Positions 1-8,130 of a DNA stretch of 37,442 bases are shown here, piece by piece. Position 1 is the first letter of the stretch, and every line of letters begins with the position of its first letter. The translations under genes were made by a program, and so were the position numbers. The stretch is from Gammaproteobacteria bacterium. Its GTDB lineage: Bacteria > Pseudomonadota > Gammaproteobacteria > Steroidobacterales > Foliamicaceae. The notes below the pieces were generated by a model. That model was not told the origin of the DNA. It made no database searches and saw only the letters and a program-made list of their open reading frames with translations. The DNA is taken from contig JAPPHC010000068.1 of the NCBI GenBank assembly GCA_028821145.1, positions 1-37,442 of the forward strand, read 5' to 3'.

Positions 1-2
1 GC

Positions 3-482
3 AAGAAGAGCCGCAGCACTACCGGCATGGCCTGGGTGTTCGAGGCCGGGATGCGTGAATTCCATCGCCAGGCGGCGCGCGGCAAGACCGATCCCGAACG
101 CCTGGTTGAAGTCGGCCGGCGGGAGATGCGCCTGGCGCAGATGAACGAGTTGGAGCGTTTGGAAAGCGGCCTGCCCTGGCTGGCCACGATCGGCTCGGTG
201 AGTCCCTACGTCGGGCTGTTCGGGACCGTGTGGGGCATCATGAATTCCTTCCGTGCCCTGGGCAACGTCGAGTCGGCCACGATTTCGCTGGTGGCGCCGG
301 GTATCGCGGAGGCGCTGATCGCAACGGCCATGGGTCTGTTCGCCGCGATCCCCGCGGTCATCGCGTACAACCGCTTTGCCCATCGTGTAGGCAACCTGGA
401 GATACGCTATCAGGCCTACCGGGAAGAATGCGTGACGTTGTTGAGCGAACACGCCCATTCGGATTTCGAGTTGGGGGGCTAG
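3..482 (+). CDS. tolQ: TolQ, proton-channel subunit of Tol-Pal (5' end outside window)
   Basis: Inner-membrane MotA/TolQ/ExbB-type subunit that, with TolR, uses the proton motive force to energise TolA. Only the C-terminal ~159 residues are present; the reading frame is open from position 3 and the true start lies to the left. The cytoplasmic helical region is followed by the strongly conserved segment PYVGLFGTVWGIMNSF, which forms a membrane helix with family-typical Gly/Thr residues, then a last helix (IAEALIATAMGLFAAIPAVIAYNR). The stop codon TAG is immediately followed by the ATG of tolR with no spacer, as expected for stoichiometric co-translation. Identity is secure from the sequence and from the complete tol-pal gene order downstream. 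Confidence 0.97.
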   Translation, partial: KKSRSTTGMAWVFEAGMREFHRQAARGKTDPERLVEVGRREMRLAQMNELERLESGLPWLATIGSVSPYVGLFGTVWGIMNSFRALGNVESATISLVAPGIAEALIATAMGLFAAIPAVIAYNRFAHRVGNLEIRYQAYREECVTLLSEHAHSDFELGG

Positions 483-908
483 ATGCGCCGGCGGCTCGTC
501 AATGAAATCAACGTCGTTCCCTATATCGACGTCATGCTGGTGCTGCTGGTGATTTTCATGATCACCGCGCCACTGCTCACCCAGGGCATTCACGTCGACC
601 TCCCGCGACTGGCGACCGAGCCGCTTCCGCAGGAGTTGATACGCGACAACCGGCCGCTCATCCTTACTGTGGATGCCGAGGGTCGGATGTATCTGAATAT
701 CGGCGAAGACCCCGACGATGCCGTGGAATCCCCGGTCGTGGTGGCGCGTGCCGCTGCCGTTCTGCAACGCCAGCCGGAAACGCCGGTTCTGGTTCGCGCC
801 AGCGAGGAATTGCCTTACGGCGACGTGGTTACGGTGATGGCCCTGCTTCAGCGCGCGGGCGCCGCCAAAGTCGGACTCGTGACGCGGCCGTTGCCTGTGG
901 AGGAATGA
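483..908 (+). CDS. tolR: TolR, inner-membrane proton-channel subunit
   Basis: ExbD/TolR family protein of 141 residues, the usual length. A short cytoplasmic N-terminus (NEINVVPYIDVML) leads into a single membrane helix at about residues 15-35. Asp16 in YIDVMLVLLVIFM matches the essential protonatable Asp of the family. The periplasmic part carries the family pattern of alternating strands and helices and ends near VLLQRAG-like residues (here VMALLQRAGAAKVGLVT). It starts directly after the tolQ stop and overlaps tolA by 4 bases (ATGA), indicating translational coupling. It works with TolQ to drive TolA during outer-membrane constriction. Confidence 0.97.
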   Translation: MRRRLVNEINVVPYIDVMLVLLVIFMITAPLLTQGIHVDLPRLATEPLPQELIRDNRPLILTVDAEGRMYLNIGEDPDDAVESPVVVARAAAVLQRQPETPVLVRASEELPYGDVVTVMALLQRAGAAKVGLVTRPLPVEE

Positions 909-1927
909 TGGATCGCCTGAAGGCGCTGATTGAGCGTGTGGCTCAGTCCTTGCGGACCGGCCCCGGTATTCGCTCACCGGGGGCCAATCCCAACGCGCCA
1001 CCGCTTCCCATGCTGCGTCCATGCTCCTGGTCGGTTGGAGGGCACGTCGCGCTGATGGCATTCCTGCTGATCGGCTTTGCCACCCGGATTCAACCGGACG
1101 AGCCGGCCTTCGGTACCATCGCCATCGACGGCGTGGTGCTGGACGACGAGGCCGTTCAAAGGGAAATTCAGCGTCTCGACGACCTGGAGCGTGCGGCGGT
1201 GATCGAGCGTGAACAGGAGGTCGAGCGCCTGCTTGAGCAGATCGAGGAGCAGGAGGAGCGGCAGAGGCGCCAGGAGCAGGAATTGAGCGCCTTGAGTTCG
1301 CAGACTGAACAGGCCCGGCGCGAGCTGAGCGAACAGCAGACGCAGGCCAGCCGCCAGCTCAGCGAGATGCAACAGCAGCAGCAGGCGGAGCGCGAGCGGC
1401 TGGCGCAAGTCGAACGCGAGCGCCAGCAAGAGGAGGAGCGGGCTCGGCAGGCGGAGGCCGAACGCCAGGCAGCGGAGGCCGAGCGGCAGCGCACCGAGGA
1501 GGAGACCCGCAAGCTGGCCGAGGAAGCCGAGGCGGCGCAGCGCCGGATCGAGGAGACCGAGCGCAGAAGGCGGGAGGCCGAGCTGGCCGAGCGGATGCGC
1601 AGGGAAATGGCAGAGGAAGCGCGGCAAGAGGCCATCGATTCCGGCCTCCTTGACGAGTACAAGGCCCGCATCCGGCAACGGATCGAGAGCAACTGGCAAC
1701 GGCCCGCGGATAGCAGGGAAGATCTGATGTGGGTGGTTTTGCTGAACGTCCTGCCCGGCAACGAGGTTGCTGATATCGAATTCGAGCAATTCAATGGGAC
1801 GGACATTGATCAGCGCTCGATCGAAACCGCGATTCGCCGGTCGTCGCCACTGCCCGAGCCGCCGATACCCGAGTTGTTCGAGCGACAAATGCGCCTGCGC
1901 TACCCACCGACGGAGCAGGGCGAATGA
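905..1927 (+). CDS. tolA: TolA, trans-periplasmic energy transducer
   Basis: Three-domain TolA of 340 residues. A membrane helix at about residues 43-60 begins SVGGH, an S-x3-H arrangement like the TolQR-contact motif of TolA/TonB. A long Glu/Gln/Arg/Ala-rich helical domain spans about residues 85-245 and crosses the periplasm. A C-terminal globular domain (YKARIRQRIESNWQRP to the end) has the TolA-C pattern and contacts Pal/TolB. The start overlaps the tolR stop as ATGA; a second ATG lies at 908. The end overlaps tolB by 4 bases. The middle domain's repeated codons produce long antisense open frames that I regard as shadows. Confidence 0.95.
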   Translation: MMDRLKALIERVAQSLRTGPGIRSPGANPNAPPLPMLRPCSWSVGGHVALMAFLLIGFATRIQPDEPAFGTIAIDGVVLDDEAVQREIQRLDDLERAAVIEREQEVERLLEQIEEQEERQRRQEQELSALSSQTEQARRELSEQQTQASRQLSEMQQQQQAERERLAQVERERQQEEERARQAEAERQAAEAERQRTEEETRKLAEEAEAAQRRIEETERRRREAELAERMRREMAEEARQEAIDSGLLDEYKARIRQRIESNWQRPADSREDLMWVVLLNVLPGNEVADIEFEQFNGTDIDQRSIETAIRRSSPLPEPPIPELFERQMRLRYPPTEQGE

Positions 1928-3201
1928 TCCGGGCGCTTTGTCTTGCGCTGCTCGCCGTCCTGCCCATGGCGGCCTCAGCGCAGCTCGACGTGGTCATCAC
2001 CCGCTCCACCCAGCGGGCCATCCCCATCGCGGTCGTTCCCTTCGAGTGGCGCGTGACGCTGGGGCTGCCGTACGACTTCGCCGAGATCGTTGAGGCCGAC
2101 CTCGAGCGCACCGGACAGTTCGCCCCGATGGGCCGCGAGACGATGATCACCCGGCCGACCCGTTTTTCGGAAATGCGGCTCACCAACTGGCGCATCATGG
2201 ACGTCGAGGCCGTGCTCGTGGGCCATGTGTCGGGCAGCGAAGCAAACCCGACCGTGGAGTTCGAGCTGGTGGATGTCTACGCGGGCGAATCGCTCCTCGT
2301 CTACCGCTTGCAAAGCTCCCGGGATGCGTTTCGCGCCACGGCCCACCGTATCGCCGACCTGGTCTATGAGCAATTGACCGGCGCGCGCGGCATGTTCTCC
2401 ACCCGCCTGGCCTATGTGCAGGTGACGCCGGGCCGCGAGGAGTTCCGGCTGATCGTGGCGGACGCCGACGGCCAGAACCCGATCGTGGTGCTGCGCTCGA
2501 CCGATCCCATCATGTCGCCGAGCTGGTCGCCGGACGGCGCCTGGCTCGCGTACGTGTCGTTCGAGGCCGGCCATGCCGAGGTCTTCGTGCAGGAGGTCGC
2601 GACCGGCCAGCGCCGGCCCCTGTCGCCGGACCGGACCTCGGCCAGCGCTCCCGCCTGGTCGCCGGACGGCCGGTCCCTGGCGGTGGCCCGGAACGTGAAC
2701 GCCAACAGCGACATTTATATCTATTCGATAGACGGGGGCTCGCCGCAGCGCCTGACGCGCCATTCCGCCGTCGAGACCGAGCCCGAGTTTTCCGCCGACG
2801 GCAACCGCGTGTATTTCACCTCCGACCGAGGTATCGGCCCGCAGGTGTACGTCGTGCCGGCTCGCGGCGGCCGGGCGCAGCGCGTCAGCTTTACCGGCTC
2901 GTACAACGCGCGGCCGCGGCTGCAGCCTGACCGGAACCAGATGGCGATCGTGCACCAGCAGGAAGGGCGCTTCCGGATCGGCCTTATGGATCTGCGCGAC
3001 GAGTCGCTGCGCCTGCTTACCGACGGCCCGCTGGACGAGTCGCCGAGTTTCGCTCCCAACGGCCGGGCACTGATATTCGGCGCGGGCACGACCGCCGGCA
3101 GGGGCCTGGGCGTCTATTTCATCGACAGCGGCGTCATGCGCCTGCTGCGCGCACCCAAGGGGATCCTCCGCGAACCCGCCTGGGGGCCCTACGAAAACTG
3201 A
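1924..3201 (+). CDS. tolB: TolB, periplasmic beta-propeller
   Basis: Periplasmic TolB of 425 residues, the expected size. A Sec signal peptide (about residues 1-19, cleavage after AASA) is followed by the TolB N-terminal domain (residues ~20-150, including IPIAVVPF) and then a six-bladed WD40/PD40-like propeller. Repeated blade motifs are visible: SWSPDGAWLAYVS, AWSPDGRSLAVAR, EFSADGNRVYFTSD, SFAPNGRALIFG. TolB binds Pal and the TolA C-domain and so shuttles energy to the outer membrane. It is translationally coupled to tolA through ATGA, and pal follows 28 bases later. Confidence 0.97.
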   Translation: MIRALCLALLAVLPMAASAQLDVVITRSTQRAIPIAVVPFEWRVTLGLPYDFAEIVEADLERTGQFAPMGRETMITRPTRFSEMRLTNWRIMDVEAVLVGHVSGSEANPTVEFELVDVYAGESLLVYRLQSSRDAFRATAHRIADLVYEQLTGARGMFSTRLAYVQVTPGREEFRLIVADADGQNPIVVLRSTDPIMSPSWSPDGAWLAYVSFEAGHAEVFVQEVATGQRRPLSPDRTSASAPAWSPDGRSLAVARNVNANSDIYIYSIDGGSPQRLTRHSAVETEPEFSADGNRVYFTSDRGIGPQVYVVPARGGRAQRVSFTGSYNARPRLQPDRNQMAIVHQQEGRFRIGLMDLRDESLRLLTDGPLDESPSFAPNGRALIFGAGTTAGRGLGVYFIDSGVMRLLRAPKGILREPAWGPYEN

Positions 3202-3229
3202 CTGCAACCAACATGCAAGGATCACCATC

Positions 3230-3829
3230 ATGAATTTCCCCAGAAACACTAGAGTATGCCTGCCCATCCTTCTGTCCGTTGTGCTCGCAGCGTGCGAAAC
3301 CTCCGGCACGGCGGCAGGGCCTGAACCGGGCCCGGATCAGGCGGGCACAGGTACCGCGACAGCAGACGGCGGCGCCACCGCCGCAGGCGCGGGCAGCGGC
3401 GCCATCGCCAGCGGCACGGTCATCAACCGGGAGGGGCCGCCGGTCGCCATCGAGCCCGGACGCAGCGCCAGCGGCGACTGGATCGGCGGTCCCCAGGGCA
3501 CGCTGGTGATCTATTTCGACTATGACCGAAGCTCGATCCGCGAGGAGTACAGCCAGATTCTCCAGGCCCACGGCGCCTGGCTGGCGGCCAACCAGGGGCA
3601 GACCGTGCGGCTGGAGGGGCATGCGGACGAACGCGGCACGCCCGAATACAACCTGGCGCTGGGATCGCGCCGGGCAAACGCCGTGAACCAGGCACTGACC
3701 GCGCTTGGCGCGGCCGGTGCACAATTGAACGCGGTGAGTTTCGGCGAGGAACGTCCTGCCGCGGAGGGAGCCGACGAGATAGCATGGTCGCAGAATCGCC
3801 GTGTGGAGCTGGTATATGAAACGAACTGA
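3230..3829 (+). CDS. pal: Pal, peptidoglycan-associated outer-membrane lipoprotein
   Basis: Lipoprotein of 199 residues with signal sequence and lipobox VVLAAC, lipidated Cys22. A long Gly/Ala/Thr-rich linker (about residues 23-85) is followed by an OmpA-like peptidoglycan-binding domain: YFDYDRSSI, then LEGHADERGTPEYNLALGSRRA with the conserved Asp and Arg that hold diaminopimelate, ending RRVELVYE. It anchors the outer membrane to peptidoglycan and is the cargo of the Tol engine. A Shine-Dalgarno AAGGAT lies upstream of the ATG. The Gly/Ala-rich linker is longer than in enteric Pal. Its last codons overlap the start of cpoB. Confidence 0.97.
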   Translation: MNFPRNTRVCLPILLSVVLAACETSGTAAGPEPGPDQAGTGTATADGGATAAGAGSGAIASGTVINREGPPVAIEPGRSASGDWIGGPQGTLVIYFDYDRSSIREEYSQILQAHGAWLAANQGQTVRLEGHADERGTPEYNLALGSRRANAVNQALTALGAAGAQLNAVSFGEERPAAEGADEIAWSQNRRVELVYETN

Positions 3830-4643
3830 CTGGCCGGTCATGGCGGTGGCGCTGGCGCTTGCCGTGGCGCTGGCGTCGCCGGCCGATGCGCAACGCCGCC
3901 GCGACCGCGACGTGCTGGAGGAACTGGAGACCCGGGTGGGCGTGCTGGAGCAGCAGATCCGCGCCGACAACGTGGTCGCTCTGATCAACGCCCAGGATGA
4001 ACTCAGGCGCGAAATACAGGCGCTGCGCGATGCGGTCGAGCGTCTGGATGAGGACCTGCGGCGCAACGCCGAATTGCGGCGCAGCCAGTTCGCGGCGCTG
4101 GAGGAGCGCCTGGCCGCGATGGAAGCCCGCGGGTTCACGCCCGCGCCGGCGAGCCCACAGGACGCGACGGGGCAGGCCCCGGGCGATGCTGCGGACGCAG
4201 CCGACGGCGCGGTTCCCGGTGATCAGCCGCCGGAGCCCGAGGAGCCCGCGATTGCGGCCGGCAGCCAGGAGAACTACGAACAGGCGCGCGAACTGCTGGG
4301 GCAGGCGCAGTACCAGGCGGCCGGGGCCGAGTTCCTGCGCTACCTCGAAGCCAATCCCGGCGGAGGTCTGGCGGCCAACGCCCGCTACTGGCTGGGCGAA
4401 ACCTTCTACGTGCAGGGCCAGTACCAGGAAGCGGGCGCGGAGTTCGCCCGGGTCGTGTCCGACTACCCGGATTCCAACAAGCTCGCGGACGCGCTGCTCA
4501 AGCTCGGTTACACCCAGGATGAACTGGGCGATACGGAAACGGCCACTGCTACGCTTGAGCGCGTCCGCCAGGACTTCGCCGGCGCCGACGCCGCCAACCT
4601 CGCGACCATCCGCCTGGCCCAGATCGAGGCTCGCTCCCGCTGA
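3816..4643 (+). CDS. cpoB: CpoB (YbgF), Tol-Pal-associated TPR protein
   Basis: Periplasmic protein of 275 residues that in E. coli links Tol-Pal to PBP1B at the division site. I chose the ATG at 3816 over an in-frame GTG at 3801: it gives a clean signal peptide (MKRTDWPVMAVALALAVALASPADA) and has GGAG 8 bases upstream. It overlaps the end of pal by 14 bases. Domain order: signal peptide; coiled coil at about residues 33-90 (ELETRVGVLEQQIR onward), which trimerises CpoB; Pro/Ala/Glu linker; C-terminal TPR repeats from about residue 150 (NYEQARELLGQAQYQAAGAEF, NARYWLGETFYVQGQYQEAGAEF). It is the last gene of the operon. Confidence 0.93.
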   Translation: MKRTDWPVMAVALALAVALASPADAQRRRDRDVLEELETRVGVLEQQIRADNVVALINAQDELRREIQALRDAVERLDEDLRRNAELRRSQFAALEERLAAMEARGFTPAPASPQDATGQAPGDAADAADGAVPGDQPPEPEEPAIAAGSQENYEQARELLGQAQYQAAGAEFLRYLEANPGGGLAANARYWLGETFYVQGQYQEAGAEFARVVSDYPDSNKLADALLKLGYTQDELGDTETATATLERVRQDFAGADAANLATIRLAQIEARSR

Positions 4644-4652
4644 CCCAGCAGC

Positions 4653-4658
4653 TACAAT
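4653..4658 (+). promoter_or_regulatory. Possible -10 element for tRNA-Lys
   Basis: TACAAT lies 10 bases upstream of the mature tRNA 5' end and is followed by a GC-rich stretch (GCGCGCC), typical of stable-RNA promoters under stringent control. No convincing -35 is visible; it would fall in the 3' end of cpoB. Read-through from the tol operon is the alternative. Confidence 0.35.
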
Positions 4659-4668
4659 TGCGCGCCAC

Positions 4669-4741
4669 GGGTCGTTAGCTCAGTTGGTAGAGCAGCTGGC
4701 TTTTAACCAGTAGGTCGCAGGTTCGATTCCTGCACGACCCA
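4669..4741 (+). tRNA. tRNA-Lys (anticodon TTT)
   Basis: Complete cloverleaf. The acceptor arms GGGTCGT and ACGACCC pair, with A at 4741 as discriminator. The D loop contains AGCTCAGTTGGTAGAGC, the anticodon loop CTTTTAA has TTT at 4702-4704, and the T arm is CGCAGGTTCGATTCCTGCA. CCA is not encoded (the next bases are CAC), so it must be added after transcription, unlike the other two tRNAs in the window. Confidence 0.98.
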
Positions 4742-4779
4742 CACTGAAAGTGGAGCCGCCGAGCGGGCCGGGTACTGCC

Positions 4780-5553
4780 ATGACCACACGCCGCACCATC
4801 CTCTTCAACGGTCTCGCCCTGGGCTCGTCCGCCCTTCTGGGCGCCAGGCTTCCCGCTGCTGCCGAAGCCCCTCTCACCGTCGCCGTTTTGGGCGCGACCG
4901 GGCGCACCGGCAAGTTCGTTGTCCGAGATCTACTTGCGCGCGGACATGCCGTGCGCGGCATTTCCAGGAGCGCCGGCGCGCAACCTCCGCAGGACGGCGT
5001 GACCTGGATCGGCGCCGACGTGCGCAGGCCGGATTCCCTGGGCCCTGCGCTCGACGGCGTGGATGCGCTCATCTATGCGGTGGGCGTAACTTTCTCCGAA
5101 GTCGAAGTCAGCGACCTGTACGACGTCTACCACACGGGCGTTGCCGATACGGCGGATGTGGCCATACGCACGGGCGTGAAGCGCTTCGTCCTGCTTTCAT
5201 CCGCCGGGCGGTCGCCCGCCAGCTGGATGCCCGAGGCACTCGCTCCCTCGATGGACGCCAAGGCCAGGGGCGAGGCGGCGCTGCGTTCTTCCGGAATCCG
5301 TTACACCATTTCGCGCACGCCCGGTCTCTCAAATCGGCCCGGCGGCGAGTACGGCATCATGCTCCTGCAATCGGAACCCATCCCCCCGGGCGGGCCGTTC
5401 ATGATCTGCCGGGAGGACAGCGCCTCGGTGCTGGTCGAATGCGCGATCAGCGAAAAGGCCGTCAACAAGACCTTCACGGTCCTAAACGCCGTCACTCCCG
5501 AGGTCGGGGTCTGGCGCGATGCCTTGCAGTATCTGCAACAGGATCCAGCGTGA
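4780..5553 (+). CDS. Tat-exported NAD(P)-binding Rossmann protein (atypical SDR, NmrA-like)
   Basis: Protein of 257 residues from the ATG at 4780; an in-frame GTG at 4750 would prepend ten residues before the signal. The N-terminus MTTRRTILFNGLALGSSALL, ending near AAAEA, reads as a twin-arginine signal, so the folded protein with cofactor is probably exported. GATGRTG at residues 38-44 is the dinucleotide-binding loop of atypical short-chain reductases (NmrA/NAD(P)H-binding type). YAVG and LLSSAG follow at expected positions. There is no clear YxxxK catalytic pair, so a dehydrogenase, an isomerase or a binding role are all possible. The stop overlaps the next start (GTGA), coupling it to the phospholipid methyltransferase-like gene. 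Confidence 0.8.
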   Translation: MTTRRTILFNGLALGSSALLGARLPAAAEAPLTVAVLGATGRTGKFVVRDLLARGHAVRGISRSAGAQPPQDGVTWIGADVRRPDSLGPALDGVDALIYAVGVTFSEVEVSDLYDVYHTGVADTADVAIRTGVKRFVLLSSAGRSPASWMPEALAPSMDAKARGEAALRSSGIRYTISRTPGLSNRPGGEYGIMLLQSEPIPPGGPFMICREDSASVLVECAISEKAVNKTFTVLNAVTPEVGVWRDALQYLQQDPA

Positions 5554-6146
5554 CGGGCAACGGCTTCCAGCCGAACGGCAACGGCCAGCTTGGCGGTTTT
5601 TTCCGCAGCCTGGTCAGCGATCCGCGCTCCGTGGGCGCCGTCGTGCCCAGCAGCGCATCGCTCGGCCGGCTCATGGCCCGCGGCTGCGAGGCCGGCGCGC
5701 GCGTCGTCGAAGTGGGAGCGGGAACGGGCGCGCTTACCAGGGCCATCCTGGACACGGGCGTATCCGAAGGGGACCTCTGCCTGGTGGACAGTGACGAGCG
5801 ATTCGTTGAAATCCTGAAGGAGAGCTTCCCCGGCGCCCGCACCGTGCATGGTGACGCCTTGTCGCTGGGCGAGCATCTGGAGGACCTGACGGGCCAGGTC
5901 GACTACATCATCAGCGGCTTGCCGCTGCTGCTGTTTTCGGAGGCCAGAAAGCGCCGGCTTCTGACTGCGGCCTTCAGGCTGCTCGGCGAGGACGGAGCCT
6001 TCCATCAATTCACCTACGGCGGCGTTTGCCCCGTCGGCAGGCGCACGCTCGACAGCCTCGGACTCAAGGCATCGCGTCTCGGAGTCGCCGCGCTGAACAT
6101 GCCCCCGGCGTTCGTCTATCGATTCCAGCACACGGAGCCCCAGTGA
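5550..6146 (+). CDS. PmtA-like phospholipid N-methyltransferase
   Basis: SAM-dependent methyltransferase of 198 residues using a GTG start that overlaps the previous stop (GTGA). An upstream extension of the frame runs inside the neighbouring gene and is ignored. The N-terminal segment FFRSLVSDPRSVGAVVPSS is characteristic of the bacterial phosphatidylethanolamine N-methyltransferase family related to KsgA. EVGAGTGALT (54-63) is the SAM-binding motif I, and SGLPLLLF the family's post-motif. The likely reaction is stepwise methylation of phosphatidylethanolamine at the inner membrane, but the substrate is inferred from family resemblance only. An rRNA dimethylase is less likely because of the N-terminus and the short length. 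Confidence 0.82.
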   Translation: MTGNGFQPNGNGQLGGFFRSLVSDPRSVGAVVPSSASLGRLMARGCEAGARVVEVGAGTGALTRAILDTGVSEGDLCLVDSDERFVEILKESFPGARTVHGDALSLGEHLEDLTGQVDYIISGLPLLLFSEARKRRLLTAAFRLLGEDGAFHQFTYGGVCPVGRRTLDSLGLKASRLGVAALNMPPAFVYRFQHTEPQ

Positions 6147-6937
6147 AAGGGTTGTCCGGATTTCTCGCGGTCATCGCGTTGGCAGTTGGCAGCGCGTTTG
6201 CCGATGTCGTTGATCCTCGCCTGTACACGCCGTCTCCCGGAGACGAGGTGATCGACAGCGGTGTCATGAATGTGTCGCGCCTCGGTCAGGCCATCAGCAG
6301 TGAAGAATTCCAGGTTATTCGTCGCGCGGACGGGGGCCGGACGATTGTCAGTTTGGTGACCGCCGCTGATGACAGCTTTGAAATTCCGGCGCGCTGGGAC
6401 TATGACGTCGACGAACAGGCCACAGGAGCAACGGGTTGGGGGAAGCATGCCGATCAGCGCGCGTTCGAGGTTTCTCTGACGAGAGACGCCGATGCAGCCA
6501 CTATGTCCGTTGCATACGAGTCCGGCGAACGGGTGACCCACGAGGGAGAGTGCCCGTCGGGATGTCTGATGGACATGATGCCGGGCGCCATACCGCAATT
6601 CACGATGTCGCGGCGCTATGACGCCGACAGGGCGGGCGTGCAGGATTTCCGCTGGATGGCCTTCGTGCTGAATCAGGACATGCGGTCGTTCGACGTGGTC
6701 GTGAGCATCGATCACGTGCGCGATTTCAGCGTTGCCCGCGCCGATGGATCGGAGATCACCGTTCGTCATTTCGTGTTTGACGAGAAAGGTTCGCTGGACG
6801 GTACCGGCGAGGGATACGAAACCCACTCGAACCTCTGGGTGGATACGACGCACCGACCGATCAAGTTCAAGGTCGGCCAGACCATCGGTTTACGCGCTGG
6901 ATTCGAGGATATCGACGATCGGCTGCCGCCTCGCTAA
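6143..6937 (+). CDS. Secreted protein of unknown family
   Basis: Protein of 264 residues. The start is a GTG at 6143 overlapping the previous stop (GTGA); it yields a good signal peptide (MKGLSGFLAVIALAVGSAFA, cleavage before DVVDP). The mature part is rich in alternating short strands, with a CPSGC pair that could form a disulfide or bind metal, and ends FEDIDDRLPPR. I do not recognise a family. It is the third member of the coupled 4780-6937 operon, so a role alongside lipid or envelope modification is only a contextual guess. Its TAA overlaps the TAG of the convergent dipeptidase gene by 4 bases, leaving no room for a terminator. Confidence 0.72.
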   Translation: MKGLSGFLAVIALAVGSAFADVVDPRLYTPSPGDEVIDSGVMNVSRLGQAISSEEFQVIRRADGGRTIVSLVTAADDSFEIPARWDYDVDEQATGATGWGKHADQRAFEVSLTRDADAATMSVAYESGERVTHEGECPSGCLMDMMPGAIPQFTMSRRYDADRAGVQDFRWMAFVLNQDMRSFDVVVSIDHVRDFSVARADGSEITVRHFVFDEKGSLDGTGEGYETHSNLWVDTTHRPIKFKVGQTIGLRAGFEDIDDRLPPR

Positions 6938-8130
6938 GGGCTCGGGCGGGCGAGGGCGGTGACCCGGTCGAAGACGCGCAGGAAGTTGCCGCCCCAGATT
7001 TTGGCGATTTCCTGTTCGGAGTAGCCGCGGCGGACCAGTTCCGCGGTGACGTTGGCCGCGTCGCCTACGTCGCTCCAGCCGGCGATGCCGCCTCCGTGGT
7101 TGAAATCCGTGGCAAGCCCCACGTTATCGATTCCCAGTAGTTCGACTACGTAGTCCACCTGGTCCACGAGGTCGGAGACGGATGCGCCGGGCAGATGCTC
7201 GTTGATTTCGCGCATTTCCCGGAAGTAGGCCTCGCTCTGCTCGACGGTCTCGCGCCGGTTGCGGCTCAACAGATCCAGAATTGCATTCGAGCGCTCGGGG
7301 CTGGGTTCCTCAAGGTAGCTGCCGAACGCGACGATATGCACAACACCGCCGGTTGATCCGACCGCCTCAAGGGCCCGGTCGCTCAGGTTGCGCGGATGGT
7401 CCACCAGCGCCTTGACACCCACGTGCGACGCCACGACCGGTGCGCGGCTCAGGGCAACGGTCTGCAGCAGGGCGTCCTCCGTAATCTGCGACACGTCGAT
7501 GATCACGCCCAGGTCGTTCAGCCGGGCGACCAGGTTCCGGCCCGCGTCCGACAGGCCTCCATGCAACGCCGGTCCGTCGCCCAACTGAGGGCTGGGGCGT
7601 GCCGAATCGGCGAACTGGTTGTGCCCGAGGTGGGTGAATCCGACCATGCGCACGCCCGCGGCGAAGAACTCATCAAGGTGCTCGCCCGCGGCGCCCAGGC
7701 TGTAGGCGTTCAGCATGGACATCAGCGCGCTGTGCCGGCCTTGAGCCGCATGTTGACGCAGGTCGTCTGCCGTCAACGCCAGGCCGATGCGTTCCGGATA
7801 CATGTCCAGAGTCACGCGCCGGATGGCCGCGGCCTTGGTGCGGGCCTGTTCGAGCGCCCGCGCGTAGCCGGTTTCGTCCAGGGGGCCGTGCGAGGCAAAT
7901 ACGGCAAAGGCGGCGGCGTCCAGCCCACCGCGTTCCATCTTCGGCAGGTCCACCGGTTCGAATCCGTCCACGCCCGGGTCCGATTCCTCCGTCGCGAACG
8001 AGAGGGCAATGTCCACGTGGGCGTCGAAAGTGAACACGCGATCGTGGAGCGCGCGGATTTCCGGCGACACCTGCCCGTGTGAAGCCGCGGCCCAGGCGAG
8101 GGCCGTCGCCAGGACCAGTGTCCGGCGCAT
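6934..8130 (-). CDS. Secreted membrane-dipeptidase (peptidase M19) family protein, degenerate metal site
   Basis: Protein of 398 residues from the ATG at 8130, with Sec signal MRRTLVLATALAWAAASHGQ. The frame is open further upstream but only as a shadow of the neighbouring hydrolase. Renal-dipeptidase family features are clear: FDAHVD (His38, Asp40), NAYSLG, GFTHLGHNQFADS (His167), APVVASHVG (His236), DHPRNLSD, GLATDFNHGGG. Two normally metal-binding residues are replaced: the bridging Glu of the usual ENAYSLG is Leu140, and the His of the usual DVSH is Gln215. The second metal site should therefore be lost, and dipeptide hydrolysis cannot be assumed. Its ATG shares one base with the stop of the upstream hydrolase (TGATG), so the two are coupled. 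Confidence 0.88.
   Translation of the reverse strand: MRRTLVLATALAWAAASHGQVSPEIRALHDRVFTFDAHVDIALSFATEESDPGVDGFEPVDLPKMERGGLDAAAFAVFASHGPLDETGYARALEQARTKAAAIRRVTLDMYPERIGLALTADDLRQHAAQGRHSALMSMLNAYSLGAAGEHLDEFFAAGVRMVGFTHLGHNQFADSARPSPQLGDGPALHGGLSDAGRNLVARLNDLGVIIDVSQITEDALLQTVALSRAPVVASHVGVKALVDHPRNLSDRALEAVGSTGGVVHIVAFGSYLEEPSPERSNAILDLLSRNRRETVEQSEAYFREMREINEHLPGASVSDLVDQVDYVVELLGIDNVGLATDFNHGGGIAGWSDVGDAANVTAELVRRGYSEQEIAKIWGGNFLRVFDRVTALARPSP

Noticed and set aside
974-1888. Long minus-strand open frame (304 codons) opposite tolA
   Set aside because: Leu/Arg-rich product with no motif; it mirrors the repetitive Glu/Gln/Arg codons of the TolA helical domain, which is certain on the plus strand.
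1975-3309. Minus-strand open frame (444 codons) opposite tolB
   Set aside because: His/Arg/Gly/Ala-rich composition typical of antisense frames in GC-rich DNA, no family motif, and it crosses the tolB-pal junction.
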